Source: Smithellaceae bacterium
Lineage (GTDB): Bacteria > Desulfobacterota > Syntrophia > Syntrophales > Smithellaceae
Direction of reading: 5' to 3'
Assembly: GCA_028701435.1 (NCBI GenBank)
Contig: JAQVQT010000036.1
Coordinates: 1 to 13,191, forward strand
DNA: 13,191 nt
In this document: piece after piece, positions 5,100-11,370 of the stretch
How the letters are laid out: the number at the start of each line of letters is the position of its first letter
Position numbering within the stretch: position 1 is the first letter of the stretch
The notes under the pieces: model-generated
What the model was told of the DNA's origin: nothing
The model's database searches: none
What the model saw: the letters and a program-made list of their open reading frames with translations, nothing else
Made by a program: the position numbers and the translations under genes

Positions 5100-5230
5100 G
5101 AACTTTGCACAGCTCCGTTTTACGTCATTCCCGCGAAGGCGGGAATCCAGTGTTTTCAATAGTTTCCTGGATACCGGCTTCCGCCGGTATGACATGATTG
5201 CTGGTTTTATGTAGTTGTGCAAACATCTCA
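5097..5230. repeat. Nested palindromic element B with dRS3-like core
   Basis: Outer inverted repeat: TGAGAACTTTGCACA (5097-5111) against the complement of 5216-5230, TGAGATGTTTGCACA (13 of 15). Inner pair: 5124-5150 and 5167-5193, both 27 bp, starting GTCAT and ending ATCCAG on their own strands. Each holds its own hairpin (TTCCCGC/GCGGGAA and ATACCGGC/GCCGGTAT). The left core, ATTCCCGCGAAGGCGGGAAT, fits the ATTCCC-N8-GGGAAT pattern of Neisseria dRS3 repeats. Confidence 0.8.
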
Positions 5231-5245
5231 GATTGTGTAAAGGCC

Positions 5246-5280
5246 TCTTCACTTTTCACTCGTTACTCATCACTCTTTGC
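5246..5280 (-). repeat. Heptamer array 9 (GTGATGA dialect, minus-oriented)
   Basis: Five in-phase minus-strand units: GCAAAGA (5274-5280), GTGATGA, GTAACGA, GTGAAAA, GTGAAGA (5246-5252). With array 8 it brackets element B in the same inward orientation seen around FHB1 and FHB2. CGAGTGAAAAG at 5069-5079 is exactly inverted at 5252-5262. Confidence 0.82.
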
Positions 5281-5387
5281 TCCCCCTGATACAGCTCCGC
5301 CCTGTCGGTTACAGGCCCATCGCCGACGGGAAACGATGCATACCTAAAATCTTTCGCACTGTCAATGACTTACGTACTTTGGGGACG

Positions 5388-5413
5388 GCCAGACGCCTGC
5401 AAAAGCGTCTGGC
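5388..5413. repeat. Nine-bp-arm hairpin next to GGGGACGG
   Basis: GCCAGACGC (5388-5396) and GCGTCTGGC (5405-5413) are perfectly complementary with an 8-base loop. There is no T-run on either side, so I do not call a terminator. It directly follows TTTGGGGACGG (5378-5388); the GGGGACGG word recurs in the 3' end of rfbA. Confidence 0.5.
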
Positions 5414-5447
5414 GCCTTCAATTAAAGTTGCTGCATCTGTCACACGA

Positions 5448-5467
5448 GGAACGCTCGCGAGCGTTCC
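5448..5467. repeat. GCTCGCGAGC palindrome, copy 2 (perfect)
   Basis: GGAACGCTCGCGAGCGTTCC, a perfect 20-bp palindrome followed by CTACAT and then three minus-oriented heptamer-like units (5472-5492: GCAATGA, GTGGGTA, GTGAAAT). Sister of 481-500. Confidence 0.8.
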
Positions 5468-5505
5468 CTACATTTCACTACCCACTCATTGCTAAATTCA
5501 TCGAA

Positions 5506-5523
5506 GCGGGTCTGAAGACCCGC
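5506..5523. repeat. GCGGGTCT hairpin followed by CCTACAT
   Basis: GCGGGTCT-GA-AGACCCGC, 8-bp perfect arms, then CCTACAT. Same REP-like family by its CCCTACA tail, with a different stem sequence. Confidence 0.7.
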
Positions 5524-5556
5524 CCTACATTACTAATCACCCGTTGCACCTAACCC

Positions 5557-5584
5557 GTAGGGAACAGTCGCGACTGTTCCCTAC
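5557..5584. repeat. Perfect 28-bp palindrome, GTAGGG...CCCTAC
   Basis: GTAGGGAACAGTCG at 5557-5570 is the exact complement of 5571-5584, with no loop. It is the complete form of the GTAGGG/CCCTAC palindromes and lies five bases from array 10. Confidence 0.85.
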
Positions 5585-5588
5585 TTTT

Positions 5589-5658
5589 TTTCCACTCATC
5601 GCTTTTCACTTTCCACTTTCCACTCATCACTCGTTGCTCGTCGCTTTTCACTCGTTAC
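5589..5658 (-). repeat. Heptamer array 10 (GTGATGA dialect), overlapping the GT2 3' end
   Basis: Ten perfectly in-phase minus-strand units, the longest run in the window: GTAACGA (5652-5658), GTGAAAA, GCGACGA, GCAACGA, GTGATGA, GTGGAAA, GTGGAAA, GTGAAAA, GCGATGA (5596-5602), GTGGAAA (5589-5595). Nine units are translated as the end of the neighbouring glycosyltransferase; the stop TGA is in GCGATGA. Confidence 0.9.
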
Positions 5659-6567
5659 TCTTTCTTTGAAGTGCCATTGGATGAGCTGGGCGTAAACGGC
5701 CAGTTTCCGGCGGAGGGCTTTGGACAGGCCCAAGGTGAACACAACGCCCGCTGCGTTGAGCAGGGCATCCACGAGCAGCCTCAAAAAAATAACAGCAGCG
5801 GTGGCCCGGTAATAGGCGCTCCCGTGCCACTTGCGCAGGAACTGGTAGCGCGACCGGTAAAATTCAATCCGCGATCTTGCGTTGTGTCCGATGCTGCCGC
5901 CCTGAAAGTGATAGATATGTGCGTCCGGCACCTGGTAAACGCTCCACCCGGCACGCTTCATCGCAAAGGCCAGGTCCGTTTCTTCAAAAAAGAAAAAATA
6001 GCGCTCATCAAAAAAGGAAACTTCATCCAGCGCCTTTTTGCGAATCATCATGCAGGCGCCGATGGCGGATTCGACTTCCAGCGGCTCCCTGTGGTCGTAG
6101 CGTTTGCTGGGATAGCGGCCGGGGAAAAGATATTCCAGCAATGACGTGTTCAGGCAAAGCGTTAGCAGTGTGGGAAAGGCGGCGACGGAATTCTGTTTGC
6201 TGCCGTCGGCATTCAAAAGCTGGCCGCAGACGATGGCCGCGCGGGGGTTGGCTTCTGCAAAACTCCAAATCTTCTCCACCGCGCCTTCGGTGAGAACTGC
6301 GTCCGTGTTGATGAGCAGGGCGTATTTGCCCTTCATGACGGCAAAGCCCTGGTTGTTGGCGGCGCCGAAGCCGCGGTTTTCCGCATTGGCGATCAGCCGA
6401 ACGGAAGGATATTCCCGCGCCAGCATGTCCGCCGAGCCGTCCGAAGAGGCATTGTCCACGACGATGATTTCATGCGAAAGCGAACCGACGGTTTTGGCAA
6501 TGGAATCCAGACAGCCGTGCAGAAGGTCTTTGGTGTTCCAGTTGACGATGATAAAAGAAATTTCCAT
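5596..6567 (-). CDS. GT2 glycosyltransferase, rhamnosyltransferase-like (WbbL type)
   Basis: A 323-residue GT-A glycosyltransferase, probably transferring a sugar (perhaps rhamnose) to an O-antigen or core acceptor at the inner membrane. Visible: FIIVNWNTKDLL (5-16), IIVVDNASSDGS (34-45), NRGFGAANNQGF (64-75), the metal-binding NTDA (87-90), GACMMIRKKALDEVSFFDERYFFFFEETDLA (acceptor and ED-type motif), and hydrophobic stretches near 253-285. Residues 304-323 are not part of the family: they are translated from nine GTGATGA-type repeat units and read as a rough 7-residue repeat (VTSEKRR, ATSDEWK, VESEKR). The original stop was probably near residue 303. Starts 9 bp after the WaaE-like gene ends, so they share an operon. 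Confidence 0.92.
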   Translation of the reverse strand: MEISFIIVNWNTKDLLHGCLDSIAKTVGSLSHEIIVVDNASSDGSADMLAREYPSVRLIANAENRGFGAANNQGFAVMKGKYALLINTDAVLTEGAVEKIWSFAEANPRAAIVCGQLLNADGSKQNSVAAFPTLLTLCLNTSLLEYLFPGRYPSKRYDHREPLEVESAIGACMMIRKKALDEVSFFDERYFFFFEETDLAFAMKRAGWSVYQVPDAHIYHFQGGSIGHNARSRIEFYRSRYQFLRKWHGSAYYRATAAVIFLRLLVDALLNAAGVVFTLGLSKALRRKLAVYAQLIQWHFKERVTSEKRRATSDEWKVESEKR

Positions 6568-6576
6568 TGCTGAATT

Positions 6577-7377
6577 TCACGCATCCGGGCGGGAGGACGA
6601 TTGATTGCACGCCTCGCCGCGGCCCGCCTCTTCCAGCTCGCTCAGTTTGGCGTATTTGAAATATTTATTGACCGAATCGGTGACGGCCAGCGTGAGGCCC
6701 TGCCGCCCGTCCATGAATCCGAGGCGGAAGATGTACCCCTGCACGAAGGTGAGAAAAGCGCGAAAAAGAGCGGCGGCGGGCGATGAGCGCTTCCCGGCGG
6801 CGAAGGCTTCCTCGGCGCCCAGCGTCGAGTACTTGTCGATTTTCTGCAAAACCCTGCTGAGGCTGCTTTCTGTGTAATGCTCGATGGGCACGTCCAGCTC
6901 AACGATCCGGCCATCCACTTCGACGGCTTCATGGACGGAAGCTTGGGTCATCCGGCCTGACCGCCTGCGGAACAGGCGGACGACGCGGTCGGGCCACCAG
7001 CCGGCATGCCGGATCCAGCGGCCGGCGAAAAAATTTTTGCGCGGAAAACTGAAGCCGTTGGCGTTTGAGGAAGCATCGGCCGTAATCTTCCGGATCACTT
7101 CCGCCGTTTCGGGCGGAATCCGCTCGTCCGCGTCCAGCACAAGAACCCAAGGCCGGCTGCACCGGTCGATGGCGATCTGCTTTTGCGGGCCGAAACCGTG
7201 CCAGGATTCGGTGTAAAAGTCGCATTCGAATTCCGCGGCAATCGCAGGCGTCGCGTCGCTGCTTGCGGAATCGACCACAACGATCTGGGCGGCAAAGGCA
7301 ACGCTTTGCAGGCAATCGCGAAGGTTCTCTTCTTCGTTTTTCGTGATAATCGCCACGGAAAGCGGAATTTTTTCCAT
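6577..7377 (-). CDS. WaaE/KdtX-like GT2 glycosyltransferase
   Basis: A 266-residue glycosyltransferase matching the WaaE (KdtX) group, which adds a hexose to inner-core heptose of LPS on the cytoplasmic face of the inner membrane. Landmarks: SVAIITKNEEENLRDCL (7-23), IVVVDSASSDAT (32-43), the catalytic DADER (82-86), NGFSFPRKNFFAGRWIRHAGWWPD (typical of this group), and VHEAVEVDG followed by IEHYTESSL. Length is as expected. First gene of the minus-strand series, starting about 390 bp from the divergent GT4 gene. The exact donor and acceptor cannot be told from sequence, so no symbol is given. Confidence 0.9.
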   Translation of the reverse strand: MEKIPLSVAIITKNEEENLRDCLQSVAFAAQIVVVDSASSDATPAIAAEFECDFYTESWHGFGPQKQIAIDRCSRPWVLVLDADERIPPETAEVIRKITADASSNANGFSFPRKNFFAGRWIRHAGWWPDRVVRLFRRRSGRMTQASVHEAVEVDGRIVELDVPIEHYTESSLSRVLQKIDKYSTLGAEEAFAAGKRSSPAAALFRAFLTFVQGYIFRLGFMDGRQGLTLAVTDSVNKYFKYAKLSELEEAGRGEACNQSSSRPDA

Positions 7378-7449
7378 CCAATACCTGAATATTTCGAAGA
7401 TTTTTGTTTGCCCGTCTCTTTAAAGCACAATTCCGGCGGCGACGCAAAT

Positions 7450-7479
7450 CCTATATTAGGCCATGATTTTTTTCTTCAA
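7450..7479 (-). promoter_or_regulatory. Candidate promoter for the minus-strand series
   Basis: TTGAAG (7474-7479 on the minus strand) with TATAGG at 18-bp spacing (7450-7455), or TAATAT at 15 bp (7453-7458). It lies about 75-100 bp upstream of the WaaE-like start. Weak consensus matching only. Confidence 0.3.
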
Positions 7480-7512
7480 CTGTGTTTATATGAAAAGCCT
7501 CCCTCCCTGTAT

Positions 7513-7546
7513 CCCTCCCCCTCGATGGGGGAGGGAAGGGTGGGGG
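7513..7546. repeat. CCCTCCCCC/GGGGGAGGG hairpin with G-quadruplex motif
   Basis: CCCTCCCCC (7513-7521), loop TCGAT, GGGGGAGGG (7527-7535): perfect 9-bp arms. The plus strand then continues to give four G-runs GGGGG-A-GGG-AA-GGG-T-GGGGG (7527-7546), loops of 1, 2 and 1, a strong quadruplex pattern. Similar 'CCCTCCCC-TGATGGGGGAGGG' repeats are common in many genomes. Confidence 0.75.
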
Positions 7547-7656
7547 TGATTATTATCCGTTGTGCCCGACTCGGGTATGAAGGTTAGTGCTGGCGTCAGA
7601 AAAAAACAGCCCAAAGAAATGGTTTTATTGATGGTTTCATCAGTGAATTTACATTT

Positions 7657-7720
7657 GTCATGCTGGCGGCCTGCATCCATAAACTATTTGAACTGGTTCC
7701 CGGCCTTCGCCGGGAAGACG
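7657..7720. repeat. Degenerate dRS3-like inverted repeat pair
   Basis: The left half starts GTCATGCTGGCGGCCTGCAT and the right half (about 7692-7720) reads CTGGTTCCCGGCCTTCGCCGG, then GAAGACG. Both align with the inner 27-bp halves of element B (GTCAT...ATCCAG / CTGGAT...ATGAC), in the same order and at similar spacing, but decayed. The right hairpin CCCGGC/GCCGGG is intact. No TTTGCA outer ends are visible. Confidence 0.55.
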
Positions 7721-7770
7721 TCTGAAGATGGAGCAGCTTCAAATGCGATTGCTGTTATGAGACAGTTCCT

Positions 7771-8907
7771 ATGAGCAAAATCGCGGTGGTGATCCCCAAA
7801 TACGGACTGGCGGGCGGCGCGGAACAGTTCGCTTCCGAGCTGACCGGCAGGCTTCGCGACAAAACTAAGGACGAATTTCATGTGCTGGCCAACCGCTGGG
7901 CGCCGGGATCTGGTGTCGTCCGGTTTGAGAAGATCCCCATCGTTTCGTTCCCCAAATGGCTGACGACGATCAGCTTCGCGTGGTTTGCGCAACGCCAAAT
8001 CCGGCGCGGCAATTTTGACCTGGTGCACAGCCACGAACGGATTTTTGCGGCCGATCTGTTCACGCTGCACGGCGTGCCGCACCGCTACTGGGTTGATCAG
8101 GTCCGCCGCAAATCCATGAGTCTCTACGACCGGGCGACGGCGTGGGTGGAAAGAAAGCTGGTGCTTGAGGGCGGCTGCCGGAAATTTGTCGCCGTCTCTC
8201 ATCTGACCCGGGACATTTTTTTGCAGGAATATTTAATCGATCCCGAAAAAGTGGCCGTCATCCACCCCGGCGTGGAACTTTCCGATTACCGGCGGAAAAG
8301 CAAAGACGACGTGCGCCGTGCCGTGCGAAGCTCCCTTGACATCAGCGAGAATGAACTGGTCATGGTCTTTGCGTCGATGAACTTCGAAATCAAGGGGCTC
8401 GACGACATCATTGCCTCTCTCGGAAAGATTCAGAAACAGTCTCCCCGTTTGAAGCTAGTGGTCGCGGGAAAGGGCAACATCAAAAAATACCAAAAAATAG
8501 CCGGGGAAGCGGGCGCGGCGGAAAATATTGTTTTTACCGGTGTGCTCGACCGGGATAAGCTGACGGATCTGTATCTGGCGGGCGACCTGTATGTGATGCT
8601 TTCCAAATTTGACACGTTCGGCATGGTCGTTCTGGAGGCAATGGCGGCCGGGCTGCCGGTGATGGTCAGCAGCCATGTCGGCGCGAAGGATCTGGTCGTT
8701 CAAAATGAAAACGGTTTTGTCGTCGATGATCCTTCCGACCACGATCGTGTGGCCTTCATGCTGAAGGCGATGCTGGAAGAAAACAACCGCCGCCTCATGT
8801 CCGCTGCCGCGCTCACGACGGCAGCCGAAAACTCTTGGGACGCGGCAACCGAAAAATACCGGGCGCTCTACGCGGAAATTCTGGCCGCTAAAAAGAAAGA
8901 GGGTTGA
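7771..8907 (+). CDS. GT4-family glycosyltransferase (WaaG-like)
   Basis: A 378-residue GT-B retaining glycosyltransferase, probably an LPS core hexosyltransferase like WaaG, acting on the cytoplasmic face of the inner membrane. N-terminal domain: IAVVIPKYGLAGGAEQFASEL (4-24) with the acceptor-binding GGAE loop, VHSHERIFAADLFTLHGVPH. Linker: KFVAVSHLTRDIF and VAVIHPGVE. C-terminal domain: VFASMNFEIKGLDDII, LVVAGKGN, and FDTFGMVVLEAMAAGLPV. In the last, the E-x7-E motif is D281-x7-E289, a conservative change of the first acid. First gene of the plus-strand operon; the ribosome site is weak (GAGACAG). The next gene follows after 4 bp. Confidence 0.92.
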   Translation: MSKIAVVIPKYGLAGGAEQFASELTGRLRDKTKDEFHVLANRWAPGSGVVRFEKIPIVSFPKWLTTISFAWFAQRQIRRGNFDLVHSHERIFAADLFTLHGVPHRYWVDQVRRKSMSLYDRATAWVERKLVLEGGCRKFVAVSHLTRDIFLQEYLIDPEKVAVIHPGVELSDYRRKSKDDVRRAVRSSLDISENELVMVFASMNFEIKGLDDIIASLGKIQKQSPRLKLVVAGKGNIKKYQKIAGEAGAAENIVFTGVLDRDKLTDLYLAGDLYVMLSKFDTFGMVVLEAMAAGLPVMVSSHVGAKDLVVQNENGFVVDDPSDHDRVAFMLKAMLEENNRRLMSAAALTTAAENSWDAATEKYRALYAEILAAKKKEG

Positions 8908-8911
8908 GGGC

Positions 8912-10057
8912 ATGCGGATCATCGACCCATCATCAATGTTCAAACTTCCCGACTCCGTCCGCAAAGTTCTTCTGATTCAACTGGGAGACATCGGCGACGT
9001 CGTCTGGACGACGCCCAGCATCCGGGCTGTAAAAAATTCACTTCCGGGCTCGAAAGTTTCCGTCATGGTGAAAGACGGTTTCGGCGGCCTTCTGGAAGCG
9101 GACCCTTCTATCGATCAGGTGTTCGAGGTGAAGAGCTACCGTGGAAATCTATTTCAGCAGGCGGCAGGACAATTGTCTTTTATACGGGAACTCCGGGCGC
9201 AGCATTTCGATGTGGTGGTTGACCTTCGCCTGGGAGACCGGGGCGCCTTTATGTCTTTTGCAACCGGCGCGCCGCTGAGGATCACCTTTTACCACGCCGA
9301 GGGCATGCCCTTCTGGAGGCCATTTTGCTTCACGCACGGCGTTTTGCCCGCCAACGACGGTACGCGGCACCGGGGAGGAACCGAACACATTCTGCGCATC
9401 ATCCGGCCGCTGGGCATGGATACGGACGATCCGATTCCGCGCTTATGGGTTTCAGACGAGACGCAAAAGCGAGCCAGGAAAATCCTGCCCGGTGAAAAGG
9501 GAAAAGGCGAAAAGCAATACATCACGATCAATCCCTGTTCGCGCTGGTCTTACAAGGAATGGGATAACCGCAAATGGGCGGAACTGCTGGACTGGGTCTG
9601 GAAAGATTTCGGACTGGCTTCCGTTGTGATCGGTTCGGCCGATGAAAGGCGGCGCATGGATGATCTGATCCGGCAATGCCGGGCCCGGGCTGTCAATCTG
9701 GCGGGGCAAACGACGCTGGCCGAGCTGGCCGCCGTGCTGAGTCAAAGCCGGCTCCACATCGGCGTGGACAGCGCCGCGCCGCACATCGCGGCGGCCGTCG
9801 GCGTTCCGACGGTCACGATCTACGGGCCGTCCTCGTGGTTCGACTGGGCGCCCGTCGGGGATAGCCACCGGGTGGTCCTGCCGAATATGGACTGCGTCCC
9901 GTGTCATCAGAAGGGCTGCGACGGAAGCGGACGCAGCCGGTGCCTGGAGGAGCTGACCGTCGAACAGGTTCAAAAGACGGTGCGCGAAGCGCTGGAGAGC
10001 AAAGCACCGGCGAAGAATGATTCATCAGACGCCAAAACAAAACCCGGAAATCCATGA
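8912..10057 (+). CDS. GT9 heptosyltransferase (WaaQ/WaaF-like)
   Basis: A 381-residue GT-B heptosyltransferase of the ADP-heptose:LPS family (GT9). Seen: KVLLIQLGDIGDVVWTTPSIRAVK (about 17-40), VVVDLRLGDRGAF, INPCSRWSYKEWDNRKWAELL, LAGQTTLAELAAVLSQSRLHIGVDSAAPHIAAA (D286), and VTIYGPSSWFDWAP. The RWSYKEWDN block and the end MDCVPCHQKGCD resemble WaaQ (heptosyltransferase III). A short basic stretch GEKGKGEK lies in the interdomain linker. ATG 8912 has GAGGG directly upstream; an ATG at 8936 would remove eight residues and is also possible. It adds heptose to the inner core. Stop overlaps the next start by 4 bp (ATGA). Confidence 0.93.
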   Translation: MRIIDPSSMFKLPDSVRKVLLIQLGDIGDVVWTTPSIRAVKNSLPGSKVSVMVKDGFGGLLEADPSIDQVFEVKSYRGNLFQQAAGQLSFIRELRAQHFDVVVDLRLGDRGAFMSFATGAPLRITFYHAEGMPFWRPFCFTHGVLPANDGTRHRGGTEHILRIIRPLGMDTDDPIPRLWVSDETQKRARKILPGEKGKGEKQYITINPCSRWSYKEWDNRKWAELLDWVWKDFGLASVVIGSADERRRMDDLIRQCRARAVNLAGQTTLAELAAVLSQSRLHIGVDSAAPHIAAAVGVPTVTIYGPSSWFDWAPVGDSHRVVLPNMDCVPCHQKGCDGSGRSRCLEELTVEQVQKTVREALESKAPAKNDSSDAKTKPGNP

Positions 10058-11364
10058 AAATGAACGAAAAGCTAAAATCAACGCTCAAAAATCTGCGGCA
10101 ATCCGTTTTTCCCGAAGGCGCTAACGCGCAAGAGAAATTTTTTTCGCTTCTCAATGCCGCCATTCCTTTTTTGATAGGATGTTACATCTTTGTCAATCCC
10201 CTCTCCATGGCCGTGGTCATGGAGCTCTGCTATTACCTGTCTGTCCTGGCGCTGATCATCCTGCTCGTCTTCAGAAAAACAAGTTTTACCCTGCGCTCGC
10301 CTCTGACGGCGGCGCTGGGTTTATTTTCTCTGTGGGCGGTGCTCGGGCTTTTTACTACGCTGGATGTTTCCAATACGCTCCATGACCTGCGCGGCTATCT
10401 GCTGGAGTATCTACTGGTCCTGTATCTGCTGATCAATTTTTACCATTCCCGCGACCGTCTAGAGCTGCTTTCGGTCCTGCTGGTGGTTTCCGCAACCATC
10501 TTTTCCATCGGCGGCATGATTCTATTTTACGGCATTGAAGGTCACCCTATTCAAACGCGGTTCGGACTCACCTTCAAGGAAATGTACATCGGGTTTATGT
10601 GCTTCACGACCCTCTTCGCGGCCTTGCTCAGCCTGCGCGCCATGTATGAAGCCCCATCAGTGCGAGGCCGTCTGTTCTTTTTTTTCTGCTTTCTGATTTT
10701 GTCCGCGGCAACGATGCTCAACCAGGCGCGGGGCGCGATGATCGCTCTTGGAGCGGCGCTGGTGATCATGTGCGCGCACCGGAAGAAAAATCTTATTTTC
10801 ATCGCCGTCGCCGTCGCTTTCACGATGCTGTTCATCGCGCCGATCCTCCATGAAAGAATGACCGCTATCGGCATGAGCGCAACCCAGGACATCCGCTCCA
10901 AAATGTTTCGCCTCTCCTGGGAGGTCATCAAGGAGCGTCCCATTGCCGGTCTGGGGTATGGAGGGGAGATTTACGGCAACAAGAATCTGGTCGATCTGGA
11001 AAAATACAACGCCAGACTTCCCGAATCCTACCGGCAGGAGATGCCCCTTGTCCTGTCCACGCACAATACGTTTTTGGACGTGACGGTCCGGACGGGACTC
11101 ATCGGGCTGTTTTTGTTTTGCTTGATTCCATTGACGGCATTCTGGATGCTCTGGGATGTCTTCCGGCGGCGAAAGGAGGCTTTCTTTCGCTCGTGGTCTA
11201 TTGGCCTCACGGCCTGCCTTGCGTCCTATCTGATTCAGGCTTTTTTTACCGACGCCCTCTATGGAACGCAGGGGATTCTGCTGTATGTTCATCTAGCGAT
11301 GATCGGCATTCTGTGGAACTTGGCGCGAAAGGAAGCGGCGGGCGTTTCAACCGCCGGAGCCTGA
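10054..11364 (+). CDS. O-antigen ligase family membrane protein (WaaL-like)
   Basis: A 436-residue protein with about ten to twelve hydrophobic segments between residues 30 and 430, of the O-antigen ligase/polymerase family (Wzy_C). WaaL moves O-antigen from undecaprenyl diphosphate to lipid A-core on the periplasmic face. Conserved spots: NQARGAM with R226; the periplasmic RSKMFRLSWEVIKERPIAGLGYGG; and THNTFLDVTVRTGLIGL with H337, where WaaL has its essential His. Wzy polymerases look similar, but operon membership with two core transferases favours ligase. Start overlaps the GT9 stop (ATGA), indicating coupling. Ends 6 bp from the convergent methyltransferase stop, with no clear terminator between. 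Confidence 0.87.
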   Translation: MKMNEKLKSTLKNLRQSVFPEGANAQEKFFSLLNAAIPFLIGCYIFVNPLSMAVVMELCYYLSVLALIILLVFRKTSFTLRSPLTAALGLFSLWAVLGLFTTLDVSNTLHDLRGYLLEYLLVLYLLINFYHSRDRLELLSVLLVVSATIFSIGGMILFYGIEGHPIQTRFGLTFKEMYIGFMCFTTLFAALLSLRAMYEAPSVRGRLFFFFCFLILSAATMLNQARGAMIALGAALVIMCAHRKKNLIFIAVAVAFTMLFIAPILHERMTAIGMSATQDIRSKMFRLSWEVIKERPIAGLGYGGEIYGNKNLVDLEKYNARLPESYRQEMPLVLSTHNTFLDVTVRTGLIGLFLFCLIPLTAFWMLWDVFRRRKEAFFRSWSIGLTACLASYLIQAFFTDALYGTQGILLYVHLAMIGILWNLARKEAAGVSTAGA

Positions 11365-11370
11365 TCCGTC

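Larger units (their letters stand above)
5041..5595. other. Repeat-filled intergenic region between ydcF and the GT2 gene
   Basis: No credible gene in 555 bp. Order: heptamer array 8 (5058-5099), nested palindromic element B (5097-5230), heptamer array 9 (5246-5280), a stretch without obvious structure (about 5283-5387), a 9-bp-arm hairpin (5388-5413), a perfect 20-bp palindrome (5448-5467), a short array (5472-5492), an 18-bp hairpin (5506-5523), a perfect 28-bp palindrome (5557-5584), and array 10, which continues into the GT2 gene. Confidence 0.8.
7378..7770. other. Divergent intergenic region between the two glycosyltransferase operons
   Basis: No credible gene; the short open frames here lack ribosome sites and cross repeats. 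It should hold promoters for both directions. It contains a candidate minus-strand promoter (7450-7479), a C-rich/G-rich hairpin with a quadruplex motif (7513-7546), a small CCCGA-C-TCGGG hairpin (7565-7575), and a degenerate dRS3-like inverted repeat pair (7657-7720) only 50 bp before the GT4 start. Confidence 0.7.

Noticed and set aside
5037..5252. 71-codon minus-strand open frame over element B
   Set aside because: Its peptide (SYRRKPVSRKLLKTLDSRLRG) is the usual by-product of reading dRS3-like GTCATTCCCGC repeats, not a gene.
2130..5658. CRISPR-like arrays
   Set aside because: Units are 7 bp, contiguous and degenerate, with no 20-40 bp repeats separated by unique spacers and no cas genes.
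7684..8202. 172-codon minus-strand open frame at the GT4 5' end
   Set aside because: Opposes the conserved GT4 N-terminus (GGAE loop) and shows no recognisable domain.
11336..11370. Terminator between the O-antigen ligase and methyltransferase genes
   Set aside because: A CGGCGG/CCGCCG hairpin (11336-11356) exists but lies in coding sequence and has no T-run on either strand.
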